From Bathymodiolus brooksi (lineage: Eukaryota > Mollusca > Bivalvia > Mytilida > Modiolidae): 64,000 nucleotides of DNA. Below, in pieces: positions 23,501 to 38,500 of this stretch; positions within the stretch are counted from its first letter, which is position 1, and each line of letters starts with the position of its first letter. The notes below the pieces were generated by a model. That model was not told the DNA's origin. It saw nothing but the letters and a program-made list of their open reading frames with translations, and searched no databases. The stretch covers positions 74,548,829 to 74,612,828 of the forward strand of contig OY804588.1 of assembly GCA_963680875.1 (NCBI GenBank), given 5' to 3'. A program made the position numbers and the translations under genes.

Positions 23501-26500
23501 TTAAAATATGCAAGAACGCTCTGATTGGATAATATTACCGAAATTAACTAATCAGAACAACTCTATTATACGTACTTTGAAGTGAATTGTAAACAAAAGG
23601 TAATTTTTATACAGTGCTTGCAACGGGTTCTCTATGTGCACGCATGTAGGGTTCTTTCAATTATACGTGCATGATTTTTATTCTACGTGAAACACGTACT
23701 ACAGTACATGAATGGGCATGCTGTTGTATTGACTATTATTTTGTACAAAAAAAATTACAATCCAATCATAAAAAATATATTTCAAACTTTCCATATTTAA
23801 CAAAGTATTATTATAGACAGGAAACAATTGCAAACCAGGAAGTGGAATTCAAATGTCATATGTCATGATCTTTTTTTATGTTCAATGATTTGTGATGTTT
23901 GTTTTGTTGATTTTGGTGGAATTATTGATCGTCATTATTTAAAATTTCTTTCAAAAGTCGTGATACATATTTTGATTCCATTTGTATTGACAATTATTTT
24001 GAACAAAAAAAAATTACAATCCAATCGTAAAATAATATCTATTTCAAACTTTATTATTAGTATTAGTATAGACAGGATACATCACAACATAATTTTAAAT
24101 TTGTTTTCCCCCTGTAAACTTACCACCATCTGACAACTGTTGTAGTAAACAAAAATCGTCATGACTACCATCTATTATGCCATATTTATCTAAGACTTTA
24201 TCTATCACAGTATTAGTATGGTCTGTATTACGTAACTACAATAAAAAAAAACATCAAATATTTATCTAACCCTAATCTGTATTATTGTATACAACAAAAT
24301 GTGAAAAACTACCACATACTTAATAATAATAATATTAATATATTTTGCTCTAATACCTTGGATAGGATCTCTATATGGTTTTTCTGCATGGGGCATTACT
24401 GCTCAAAACCAGACTTTATACAGGGCCAATACTGACAATCAAACCTCTGACTTTTTATCAATTGTGTCAAGGAAAAAAACACAATCACTGTCTGTATTTT
24501 TGTATACTGTGTCCTGTTTGAAAATTAGCTAATTGATCCCTGTTACAACACTTAAAAAATACTGGTAATTCACAATTCGACCAGCAGTAAAGTTATTTTA
24601 TTTGTATGATATACAACTTAAAACCTCTGTATTATGTGAAAAGGGAAATAACTTTAATAAATCTATAAACAAATAGAAGTGTTGACAATTCTTTTCTTTA
24701 AACTTTGAATGTTTATACCTTGGTTAACAAAGTTTTATATGTCATTAATTGTGTGTGTGTACATCATAAGCCTCTAAAGTCTGTCTGTTTTATTTTGTAT
24801 CACAATGTCTACGAGTGTGCTATATATCATATAGTAAGTGGATAGACATGATTCCGAGCCAACCAGTCTTTGCTCTTACTCCTTAATGCTGCATGCTTAG
24901 CGAAGAAGCAACATATAGCGATTTCATAATCTTTGGTTTGACCCGATCTGGGCTCGAACCCATGATCTACCGTACTTGAGGCGAGTACACTAACCATTAC
25001 ACCACTGATGTGATTGTCTCTATATAAGATCTACTTACCATAATACTTTTATAAACATGAGTATTTCTGTAGATACCACATTCTAAACTGACGCATATTA
25101 CACATGAATCAGAAGATTTAAATGGTGACGTGGGGTCACTGTCGTATGACACCAGCGATGACGTAGATGAGGAATGAGACATCTGAAAGAAAAAATAGTT
25201 ATCTCCCTTTGTGAAATAAAGAAACCTGATTAGTTATCTCCCTTAGTGAAACAAAGAAACCTTTCTAGTTATCTCCCTTAGTGAAACATAAAAACCTGTC
25301 TAGCTATCTCCCTTAGAGAAACAAATAAACCTGTTTAGATATTATGACACCATCAATGTTTTTTTGTTTCTCCTGACATGCCAATTTTACAACATCAACA
25401 ATAACAATGGAACAAGTGAACTCTGAAAAAAATCGTCACATCTGGAGATACTGTGCAGACATAATGGGTTGTGTGAATTATGATTCAATACTTAATAGTG
25501 TCGCTCCATAACTGTCTATACATACTTATGACCGACCACTCTTATTATAGGCAGGGAACCAGACTACGCTAAAACTGTGGTCGTCAATTGTATTTACGGA
25601 GGAAACCATAGTACCTGGAGAAAACCATTAACATGTCGTAAGTACTAACAAACTTTATCACCCTGATTTTTTTATGTCATTCATTTTATTTCTTAATAGC
25701 TAGATCAGTTTATGACTTCACGCTGAAGGCCTAGAGAGTGATTGATGTCTAACACCAAGTCAGTAACTTTTCTCTCAATATCAGGGGGAGAACAAACTAC
25801 TTTTTGATGAGATGATGTCTCTTTTGTACTAGACTGACATGTTGAGGCTGTTTATTATGGCTAACTCACTGAAACAATAGACAGCAAAGTACATGAATCG
25901 TTTCACTCAGGCAACATTATAAAAACTCCACTCCAATCAGTACTCATATTTTGTCTCCAGGACAGTAGTTTAATTTACATCTACTAATGTAATCACTGTC
26001 TTATGACTGACTAAATTTATGAATTAAAATCCAAGCACAATGCAAAAAATACTCAAAACATCTTCATGAGAAAAAGTATATCAACATCAGTACTCCGGTT
26101 TCTTGACAACATACTGCCACGATATAACTAAAATATTCTTGAAAGTGGTGTTAAATACAACGGTAATCATGTATTTATTGTTTTCACATTGACTTACATT
26201 TATGTCTAGATGTCGCACAAAAACAATTTCCACACTAATATAGGGTTACGGTTATGGAGTTTAACGCCACTTTCAACAATATTTTTGCTATATCTTGGCG
26301 TTCAGTTTTATTAGTGGAGGAAACTTGAGTACCCGGAGAAATGCACCTACCTGCCGTAAGTCATGGACAAAATTTATCCCATAATGTTGTATAGAGTACA
26401 TCTCGCCACGAGCGGGATTTGAACTCACAACTGTAGTGGCGATATGAATACATTCAATGTCTATCGCGTGCGTCTCAAAACACATATGTTTGTCTTGTCT

Positions 26501-29500
26501 GCTTGATTTTGTGGAAGAGTTGCTGATTGGTCAATTTATGATACATTCATCTTGACTCCTGACATGACCCCTAAAGTAGCGTTTTCAGATAGGGAGCAAG
26601 TATGGAGATCTAATTTTAATTAGATTGGGAGTGGGGGGAGACAGTAAATTATACCTACCCCAGGAGTGGGGGGGGGGGGAGACAGTAAATTATACCTACC
26701 CCAGGAGTGGGGGGGGAGACAGTAAATTATACCTACCCTAGGAGTGGGGGGAGACAGTAAATTATACCTGCCCCAGGAGTGGGGGGAGACAGTAAATAAT
26801 ACCTACCCCAGGAGTGGGGGGAGACAGTAAATTATACCTACCCCAGGAGTGAGGGGGGAGACAGTAAATTATACCTACCCCAGGAGTGGGGGGAGACAGT
26901 AAATTATACCTACCCCAGGAGTGAGGGGAGACAATAAATTATACCTACCCTAGGAGTGGGGGGGAGACAGTAAATTATACCTACCCCAGGAGTGGGGGGA
27001 GACAGTAAATTATACCTACCCCAGGAGTGGGGGGGGGGAGACAGTAAATTATATCTACCCCAGGAGTGGGGGGGAGACAGTAAATTATACCTACCCTGGG
27101 AGTGGTGGGGAGACAGTAAATTATATCTACCCCAGGAGTGGGGGGAGACAGTAAATTATACCTACCCCAGGAGTGGGTGAGACAGGCGAGTCTAATGAAC
27201 TACATATGCTGGACCTATCATCTAGTCCACATGAAAATATTGCTAATTTTGATCCATCTAATTTCATTGGTTTACTGCCAAGGCTAAAATAAAAACAAAG
27301 ACAAATTCATTGTTATGACTGTAAACAACAAGTGTGAATACATGTCTTGTGCAAAATACTTCCCCAGTTTTCTAAAGGATAAAAATAAACTATATTTCAC
27401 TACCATCAACAGAGACACTGAAAATTATTTCTGGTGATTTTTAATATTTCTTGTATCTTGATCTAGTTGAAATTTTAGAAGAATCAGATTAAGGTTGTTT
27501 TTCCCTATCAGCACCTACTTGAAGTAAAGTTGTCTTATATCATAAAATTTGAACCAAAAAAAGTTTGTCAGAGGAGTGGTTTGTATTGTTGCCATTGGTT
27601 AAAGTGCCAACCATTCTTGTTCAACTTCTTTTTAAAGCAAGACTTACTGTCATAAAACTTCTTAGTACTAATTTCGTACTCTAAAATTGTGTAATCAAAC
27701 AACAAATATTGGATACATCATTCTGATTGGATGTTTTTTAACAAGGACAACAATTATACACAAAAATGTTTTATGTTGCAGCCATGATTCACTGACTTTT
27801 TATTGTTGGAGTTTGCCTAATTTATTTTGAATCCTATATTTCTCTGATGTTGTTTTGTACTCTTTCATCCAGTTAGACCATACGTAAGTGGGTAGAAGAC
27901 AGAATCATTAATAGTTTTAGAATTACTTTAAAAGAAAACAAAATGTTTACATCAAGTATAATTAAAATTTGTACCAACCTTGATGATTTCTTTTTTAGTC
28001 GAGTGGTTCCCTCTTTTGGTGGTTCAATAGAACAGGACAAGTCATGACTGAAATTACCATTAAATACAACTAAACAAATAGTTTATTAAATTTTTATTTT
28101 GTTCAAGAAAAGATGAAAAAAATCATTTTTGACAAAATACTGACATTTCCTGAATTAAGCAGATCAATTTATTTCTCTGTCAAAATATAAAATTCAATGA
28201 TTAGGTTTATGGTGTTTAACGCCACTTTCAACAATATTTCAGTTATATCGTGGCGGTCAGTTTTATTGGTGGAGGAAACGGGAGTACGCTGAGAAAACCA
28301 TCTGTCGCAAGTCACTGACAAACTTTATCATATAATGTTGTATCTAGTACACCTCACCATGAGTGGGATTCGAACTTTAGTAGTGGTGATAGGCACTGAT
28401 TGTGTAGGTAGTTGTAAATCTAACTACCATACGATCACAACCACGGCCCCTGGCATGTTTTCAGTACATCATACAAAATTTACTAAAATGGGATAATACT
28501 TTTATTTCAAGTTAGCCAAAGAAATGACTAATCCCAGTTTGAGATTTAAGCAAGACTCATAATAATGTAGACCAATTATTAAAACCTTTAAACTCAATTT
28601 AATAATGATTGTTGTAAAGGTAAAATGGTAAAATATATTTGTATAATAAATCATTTAAAATCATTTCTATTTATATGAAATGACACATCTTTCCTATTCC
28701 TCACTGGTACATTTAAAGTATTCAATGCCATTTGCTATAATATTTCCTTTATACTATGGCTGGATTGTTTTTTGTGGTAGTTAGTTTTGTTGGAGGAGGG
28801 AAAGCAGTACTTATATAACCTGTTGCACACACATTGTAACTGACAAACTTTATCATATAAATTATGTCATAAATCTGTAAGTGCTGCTAAAGTATATGTT
28901 ATAAATTGAAGATTAAATTACATAATTAAATATCTACCTCTCGGTTTCATCATAGACTCTCACAGCATCAAACCATATCCACACTTGTTTATCTTCAGTA
29001 AAATTATAAATCTGAGCCGCAGATTGTAAAAGTTTTATTTGGGCAAGAACTTCAAATTCTTTCCGTCTTTTATCAAAGTTAATTAAACTATCTTCCGTTC
29101 TGTCTGGAATAGCACTATCAATCATAGTTAAGTCTGTTAAAAATGTTCCTAAATATGGCACGGTTCCCTGTACTATTCCCTGTAATGGTAAAAATTATTA
29201 TTACTTTGTATATAGAATAACGGTTTGTTTGTTTGCTTGCTGGTGTTTAATGCCACTTCAACAACATTTCAGGGCCCGGGTGGCTCAATGAGTTAGGTAA
29301 TTGGATTACCTGACAACTCATACAAGCCTATTACCAATACTGCGTGGGTTCGTGCCCGGCTTTGTAAATTACAAAAAAGGGTGCACTCGACTTATACTGC
29401 AAGTGATAAAGTTTACCAGTTGCTTGCCCATGGTCGGTGGTTCTCTCCGGGTACTCCGGCTTCTTCCACCACTAAAACTGGTCGCCATGATATAGCTGAA

Positions 29501-32500
29501 ATATTGCTGAAAGTGGAAAATTAAACACAATAAATCAAATCAAATCAAATTTCTTACCCAAGAAGGGAACCAAATTTACAAACCGTAGTGTTGATAACCA
29601 CTATTACATAGTTAGATTGAAGTCTTATTATCATATTATTGCAGCCACAATAATATTAATGGCCTTCATTACTTCAGCCACAATAATATTAATGGCCCTC
29701 ATTACTTCAGCCACAATAATATTAATGGCCCTCATTACTTCAGCCACAATAATATTAATGGCCCTCATTACTTCAGCTATCTTAAATACAGTGAAACCTG
29801 TCTAAACCGAATCCTGAATAAACCAAAATCTTTTATAAATCAAACTTGAAATAAGATCCCAAATGTAAAAAACTGTTGTTAATTCAACCTGTATAGACCA
29901 AACACCTGTCTATTTTGAACACAAAGGCTGGTCACAAGGAGGTTTGTCTTAGGAAGTTCAATTCAGACAGGTTTAGTTGTACATTACATATAAGACAGCT
30001 ACATATACTTCACACTTCACTAGTATTATAAACCTCTTACATTATCAATCCATGACTGTCTCTTCTGCATATTTCTTCTTCTAGTTGTTTTACTGCTGAC
30101 ATCAACTTCAGCAAACTTAGCAGTTGCTTCCTTAAAATAACAACAACAAAATTTATTTTATTTAGATTTGTGAATATTTTTTTACACCTGACTCAGAATT
30201 TCTATACAAAAATTAACATCATTCTGATCAGTGGGAAATGAGTTGTTTATTGACTTTTTATTTCATTTATCTTGTCGTTTTAATAAGGTCTCTTATATTC
30301 CTTTTGTAGGGTCGTTATGGCCACGATTGCATGGTAGTTGGATTTATAACTACCTATGCAATCAGTGCCTATCACCACTAAAATTGTGAGTTTGAATCCA
30401 GCTCAGGCGAGATGTACTCGGTACAACATTATGTGATAAAATGTGTCACGGACTTGAGGCAGGTCGGTGGTTTTCTCCGGGTGCTCCAGTTTCCTCCACC
30501 AATAAAATTGACAGCCACGATATAACTGAAATATTGTTGAAAGTGGCGTTAAACACCATAAACCACAAATGATAACCATGAAAATTGGTATTCAATGAAT
30601 GAAAATGACTTCATAGAAATTATAGATTAATGCATCCCTTTTTTGATATCAAGACTTATCATCCCGAGAGACCGATATCAGCCAGAGGGCTTTAGCCCGA
30701 GGGTCGATATCAGACGAAGGATGATAACAATCCTGATATGGAAAAAGGCATGCATTAATCTATTTATCACATATTTCAACATTGAATTGAGAGGCTTGAT
30801 ATCGTGTTATCAGAGTTTTGCCTCGATATCTGCCCATGGACTGTAATCGCAGTGGCACTTCCGGTGTTTACGTATGGGCAAAATTGACGTTATTACTTAT
30901 AAATATGTGATAATATATTGTATTGAATGTCTAATAATGCTACAATGACATGACAATAATAATATATATAATAATAATAATACTTTATTTTATGAGGGTA
31001 AACTCAGTTAGCTACACTAATCTTCCCTGGTAAACATACCTTCATTAATACTTCCCTGGAGGCTTTTTGATTATTTTCATTAGAAAATATTTCAGCAAGC
31101 TTTTGGAACAATTCAATGCTTTCTCTGAAAAAAATCATGTACAAATATAACAAAGTGAGTGTGACACAATATATAGGTTAATAAATATAAAATTCTAGTA
31201 CATCTATCTAGATTTTCAAGGTATATAACATACATGTAGTGTTCCCTTCATCCAAATAGTTGATAACCATAAAAAGATGAACAGATTTGATCTTTGTTTG
31301 ACTATATTTTAACTTGAATAATTGACCCCAGGCCAGTAGTAAACCTTCTTTAAAAATCGAAAAGAAATACAAATTCAGTGAGTATGGAATGTATTGACTT
31401 GGAAACAAAGTGTAGAGCTTATATATGATATGAAAATGGAGACATTTTGCCTTGTTTGATAATCATTTCATTCTGCTCTGAGGAAACTTAATACAGAACC
31501 TTCCATAGTCTATAGATGCTTCCCCCCAAATTTCGGTTTGCTTTGGCAAAGCAGTTTCAGAGAAGAAGATTTTTTAGAAAGCGACCAATCTAAAACAAGA
31601 ATTGCCTGTGGCAGCCATGTTTGTTAATGGATCAAAACGAAATGAGCAATCTCTATAGAGAACCTTCCTTAGATGCTTCTTACCAAGTTTCATTTCATTT
31701 GGCCAAGCGGTTTCAGAGGAAAAACTGTTTTAGAAATCAAACAATCAGAAACAAGAATTGTCTATGACGGCCATGTTTGTTAACGGATCAAAATGGAATG
31801 AGCATTTCCCATAGAGGACCTTCCATAGATGCTTCCTTCCAAGTTTCGGTCTATTTGGCCAAGCTGTGTCAGAGAAGAAGATTTTTAGAAATTGACCAAT
31901 CAGAAAAAATAATTGTCTGTGGTGGCCACGTTTGTTAACAGATTGGGACAAAATGAGCAATCTTTATAAGAGGACTTTCCATAGATGCTTCCTACCAAGT
32001 TTCAGATCATTTGGCCATGCGGTTTCAGAGGAGAAGATTTTTAGAAATAGACCAATCAGAAACAAGAATCACCTGTGGTGGCCATGTTTGTTAATGGATA
32101 TGGGCCAGAATGAGCAATCTTTATAGAGAACCTTCCATAGATGCTTCCTACCAAGTTTCGGTTCATTTGGCCATGTGGTTTCAGAGGAGAAGATTTTTAG
32201 AAATAGACCAATCAGAAACAAAATTGCCTGTGGTGGCCATGTTTGTTAATGGATCGGAACGAAATGAGCACTCTTTATAGAGAACCGCCCATAGATGCTT
32301 CCTACCAAGTTTCGGTTCATATGGTTGAGGGGTTTCAGAAGAGAAGAATTTTTAAAATCAGCCAATCAGAAACAAGCGTCGCCTGTGGTTGCCATGTTCG
32401 CTAACGGATCGAGACGAAATGAGCAATCTTTATAGAGGATCATCCATAGATGGTTCCTACCAAATTTCAGTTCATTTGGTTGAGGGGTTTTAGAGGTATA

Positions 32501-35500
32501 TTTATCTGTAATTCAATTCAGAGATAACTGCATTTTGAATAGATACAAAATGTATCTATATTTAACTAGAGTTCTCTCCCTTTTACCAGAAAAAATGATT
32601 TTTTAGATATCACTCAATCAGAAACAAGAATCGCCTGTGGCAGCCATATTTGTTAACAGATCAAGATGAAATTAGCAATCTTTATAGCGGACCTTCCATA
32701 GATGCTTCCTACCAAGTTTCGGTTCATTTGGCTAAGCGGTTTCACAGGAGAAGATTTTTTAAAATAGACCAATCAGAAACAAGAATTGCCTGTGGAGGCC
32801 ATGTTTGTTAATGGATCGGGACAAAATGAGCAATCTTTATAGAGGACCTTCCATATATGCTTCCTACCAAGTTTCAGTTCATATGGTTGAGGGGTTTCAG
32901 AGGAGAAGATTAAAATGTGAAAAGTTAACGGACGACAGACGCCAAGTGATGGCAAAAGCTCACGTTGCCTTTGGCAAGGTGAGCTAAAAAATGAAATAAT
33001 CATCTTTCATTGCCTGTCAGTGTAAGTGCTATATTCTTATGAGATATTTATTTATCGATGATTAGTACATTTTCCCTTTGATCTTTGATAACATCTATTA
33101 TCAAGAAACTAGCGTGATATTAACATAATATAGCTGTTTTCTAATGTGACGTTATAATGACATCACTAATGTCACATTACTTAATAATATAGCTGTTTTC
33201 TAATGTGACGTTATAATGACATCACTAACGTCACATTACTTAATAATATAGCTGTTTTCTAATGTGACGTTATAATGACATCACCAAAGTCACATTACTT
33301 AATCCTCAATAAACATACTATTGTTGATTTGTTTTGCTCAAATTTGGATTTCTCACAGAACAAATCAACAATAGTATATATGCATGTACAACCTTAGGCC
33401 AAAATTAAAAAAATTGTTTGCTTCCCGCACCCGACTGACCGTTAGAAAACGTTGCAACTCGAAATATTTTTTTGCATGATTTGCGACGACTTTTTTTTTT
33501 TATTGGTTACCGGAAATCGTGACCGGAAGTTCCGATATTGTTCCAGAATTTACGTTAGGAACTGGTTTACACTTTTAAATGAACAAAATCCGTTGTTCGA
33601 TTTTGAAGGAAGCAGATTTGTGAATGAACGCAGTCTATTTTCAAAAAAAAAAAAAAACCCTTACCTACCGATCCATAGGTGAAATGGAGGGTCGGGTGCG
33701 GGAAACGAACATATTTTTAAGGGTGGCCTTACTATTCAGAATTTTGTGATTCTCATCTTTTTAGTTTTCTGTGTTGTCCTATCATGTGTCTAAACGTTTT
33801 TAGTTCCGTGTTGTGATGTCAGTTACGATTTCCACATAAAAACAATGTTCGGTTCGTCTTTATCCCAAGTTGTTTGTAGGAAGGCTAATGTCTTATTGTG
33901 TTGTTTGTGTATGTATGTATATAGTGGTGTCCAAAATTGTGTCCTGTCATAAGTTTTTACATATTGACTACAGTATCCCATCTTGAAGTTGAATGGTCTA
34001 TATTCATAAAATTTTAATATTAATTTAATAAGCAAGGCATTTTCTTTATAAAAATGGTGTGTTCTAGCTATAGTATCAGACATGAAATACTTACTTAGGT
34101 AGAGACGACCAGCATCTCCGTAATCTATAAATAGAATGAGCTTGCAGACCTGAGATTATCGCCTTCAATGAGGAAAAATTCTTTAGATTTCTTAATTCCT
34201 GTAAAATAAGACAAGAACTCATATAATGACTGTGTTATGTTATATACTGGTACCAGTGTATCTACAGGTACCAGTCATCAAGCTAAAAAATAACAAAAGT
34301 ATTCAACCAATCATGTGAAATTGGTAAGATCTATATTTACTTGTACAGAGTTGTTTTAGATACTTACTTGAGCAATATCTATCCATTTCTGTATAATTCT
34401 AGATTTGGCTTAAGATACTTACTTGAGCAATACTTATCCATTTCTGTATAATTCTAGTTCGCTGAGATACTTACTTGAGCAATATCTATCCATTTCTGTA
34501 TAATTCTAGCTTACTGAGATACTTACTTGAGCAATATCTATCCATTTCTGTATAATTCTAGTTCGCTGAGATACTTACTTGAGCAATATCTATCCATTTC
34601 TGAATAATTCTAGCTCGCTGAGATACTTACTTGAGCAATATCTATCCATTTCTGTATAATTCTAGATTTGGCTTAGATACTTACTTGAGCAATATCTATC
34701 CATTTCTGAATAATTCTACCTCGCTGAGATACTTACTTGAGCAATATCTATCCATTTCTGTATAATTCTAGATTTGGCTTAGATGCTTACTTGAGCAATA
34801 TCTATCCATTTCTGTATAATTCTAGCTCGCTGAGATATTTACTTGAGCAATATGTATCCATTTCTGAATAATTCTAGCTCGCTGAGATATTTACTTGAGC
34901 AATATCTATCCATTTCTGTATAATTCTAGCTCGCTGAGATACTTACTTGAGCAATATCTATCCATTTCTGAATAATTCTAGCTCGCTGAGATACTTACTT
35001 GAGCAATATCTATCCATTTCTGTATAATTCTAGCTCGCTGAGATACTTACTTGAGCAGTATCTATCCATTTCTGTATAATTCTAGCTCGTTGAGATACTT
35101 ACTTGAGCAATATCTATCCATTTCTGTATAATTCTAGCTCGCTGAGAGGCTCGTAATTCTGGATTTTTCAGAATTGTAGCTGTGACCCGTAACGATACTC
35201 TATTAAATTGTTCTATTGTTGCCAACACACTGGAGGCAACATTACCTCCCCTGCCATGCTTCCTATCTCTACGTGACCACACAGCACCCAGACACTGGTG
35301 AGGTACAACCATTTTGAATAATTGCTACAAAATTAATATGGTTTATATTATTATTACTGGTGTTAACTAAAGTAAATTAATGATAATAAATATTTTTCTG
35401 AAAATTTTCTCTGGAAATTCTAATAGTCATTGATGACCAATTTGTTATACTCTGATCGACTGCCATAATTTAATTTAAACATATTTCATTGTCTAAATAA

Positions 35501-38500
35501 TGACAAAAGACTGCCATATATAATATAAGTAACCAATTGGCATGAAAATAATAGCTAAAAAACATAATTTTACCATTATTAGTCTAGTGAATTACCTTTG
35601 TGAATTACAAAATTTTCCCAGACTATTATTTCAAGAGTAGTTTAATATTTTGAAATTTAAGCATAAATCAAACCCCTAAACTCCGGGTTACAGTTAGAGT
35701 TATCCATGCTTAATGCCACTTTCAACAATATTTCAATAATATCAGTTCAGTCAGTTCTATTTGTGGAGGAAATGGGAGTATCCGAAGAAAACCATAGATC
35801 TGCCTGGGAAGTCACTGACACACCTTATCACAAAATGTTGCATTGTGCACGCCTCGTCATGGTGGGATTCGAACTCACAACTTTAAAGGTGATCGGTACT
35901 AATTACATGTAAATACAACTATCGCACAATGATGATTGACAACACACCCTTTTATTTTTCAAACGCACTTAATAGAATTTTTTAAATATTTTTATACCAT
36001 AACAATTCTTAATTTTTCACCGATTAAAGTACCGGTATTCAGACTATTTTAATTCTTTATTTATTTCATGAGGATTACATACAGCCAGACTATAAGCCCC
36101 CCCCCCATAACTTACTGCATCTTTAATTGTAAGTTGTTCTGCCAATCGTTGATTAGCGATGTCCATAAACTGTAATGGTTTAATATACTCTGTATCCATC
36201 ATATGATCAACCTCGTCACACAGAGAGAAACGGAACTCTATACCACCATTTGTAAAATAATCATAAACTTTAAGGTTAGGGTATTACATCATACGATCAA
36301 CCTCGTCACACAGAGAGAAACGAAACTCTATGCCACCATCTGTAAAATAATCATAAACTTTAAGGTTAGGGTAATACATCATACGATCAACCTCGTCACA
36401 CAGAGAGAAACAGAACTCTATACCACCATCTGTAAAATAATCATAAACGTTAAGGTTAGGGTAATACATCATACGATCCACCTCGTCACACAGAGAGAAA
36501 CAGAACTCTATACCACCATCTGTAAAATAATCATAAACATTAAGGTTAGGGTAATACATCATACGATCAACCTTGTCACACAGAGAGAAACGGAACTCTA
36601 TACCACCATCTGTAAAATAATCATACATGTTAAGGTTAGGGTAATACATCATACGATCAATCTCGTCACACAGAGAGAAACAGAACTCTATACCACCATC
36701 TGTAAAATAATCATAAACGTTAAGGTTAGGGTAATACATCATACGATCAACCTTGTCACACAGAGAGAAACGGAACTCTATACCACCATCTGTAAAATAA
36801 TCATACATGTTAAGGTTAGGGTAATACATCATACGATCAACCTCGTCACACAGAGAGAAACGAAACTCTATACCACCATCTGTAAAATAATCATAAACGT
36901 TAAGGTTAGGGTAATACATCATATGATCAACCTCGTCACACAGAGAGAAACGGAACTCTATACCACCATCTGTAAAATAATCATAAACGTTAAGGTTAGG
37001 GTAATACATCATACGATCAACCTCGTCACACAGAGAGAAACGGAACTCTATACCACCATCTGTAAAATAATCATAAACGTTAAGGTTAGGGTAATACATC
37101 ATACAGTCAACCTCGTCACACAGAGAGAAACGGAACTCTATACCACCATCTGTAAAATAATCATAAACGTTAAGGTTAGGGTAATACATCATACGATCAA
37201 CCTCGTCACACAGAGAGAAACAGAACTCTATACCACCATCTGTAAAATAATCATAAACGTTAAGGTTAGGGTAATACATCATACGATCAACCTCATCACA
37301 CAGAGAGAAATGGAACTCTATACCACCATCTGTAAAATAATCATAAACGTTAAGGTTAGGGTAATACATCATACGATCAATCTCGTCACACAGAGAGAAA
37401 TGGAACTCTATACCACCATCTGTAAAATAATCATAAACGTTAAGGTTAGGGTAATACATCATACGATCAACCTCGTCACACAGAGAGAAACAGAACTCTA
37501 TACCACCATCTGTAAAATAATCATAAACGTTAAGGTTAGGGTAATACATCATACGATCAACCTCGTCACACAGAGAGAAACGGAACTCTATACCACCATC
37601 TGTAAAATAATCATAAACGTTAAGGTTAGGGTAATACATCATACAATCAACCTCGTCACACAGAGAGAAACGGAACTCTATACCACCATCTGTAAAATAA
37701 TCATAAACGTTAAGGTTAGGGTAATACATCATACGATCAACCTCGTCACACAGAGAGAAACAGAACTCTATACCACCATCTGTAAAATAATCATAAACGT
37801 TAAGGTTAGGGTAATACATCATACGATCAACCTCGTCACACAGAGAGAAATGGAACTCTATACCACCATCTGTAAAATAATCATAAACGTTAAGGTTAGG
37901 GTAATACATCATACGATCAACCTCGTCACACAGAGAGAAATGGAACTCTATACCACCATCTGTAAAATAATCATAAACGTTAAGGTTAGGGTAATACATC
38001 ATACGATCAACCTCGTCACACAGAGAGAAACGAAACGCTATGCCACCATCTGTAAAATAATCATAAACGTTAAGGTTAGGGTAATACATCATACGATCAA
38101 TCTCGTCACACAGAGAGAAATGGAACTCTATACCACCATCTGTAAAATAATCATAAACGTTAAGGTTAGGGTAATACATCATACGATCAACCTCGTCACA
38201 CAGAGAGAAACGGAACTCTATACCACCATTTGTAAAATAATCATAAACGTTAAGGTTAGGGTAATACATCATACGATCAACCTCGTCACACAGAGAGAAA
38301 TGGAACTCTATACCACCATCTGTAAAATAATCATAAACGTTAAGGTTAGGGTAATACATCATACGATCAACCTCGTCACACAGAGAGAAATGGAACTCTA
38401 TACCACCATCTGTAAAATAATCATAAACGTTAAGGTTAGGGTAATACATCATACGATCAACCTCGTCACACAGAGAGAAACGAAACGCTATGCCACCATC

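Noticed and set aside
26992..27180. Plus-strand repeat protein ([12 protein letters not shown] repeats)
   Set aside because: Translation of the donor minisatellite in the antisense direction.
34362..35145. Regular repeats with spacers resembling a CRISPR array
   Set aside because: The unit is continuous with no unique spacers, and the genome is eukaryotic with spliced genes.
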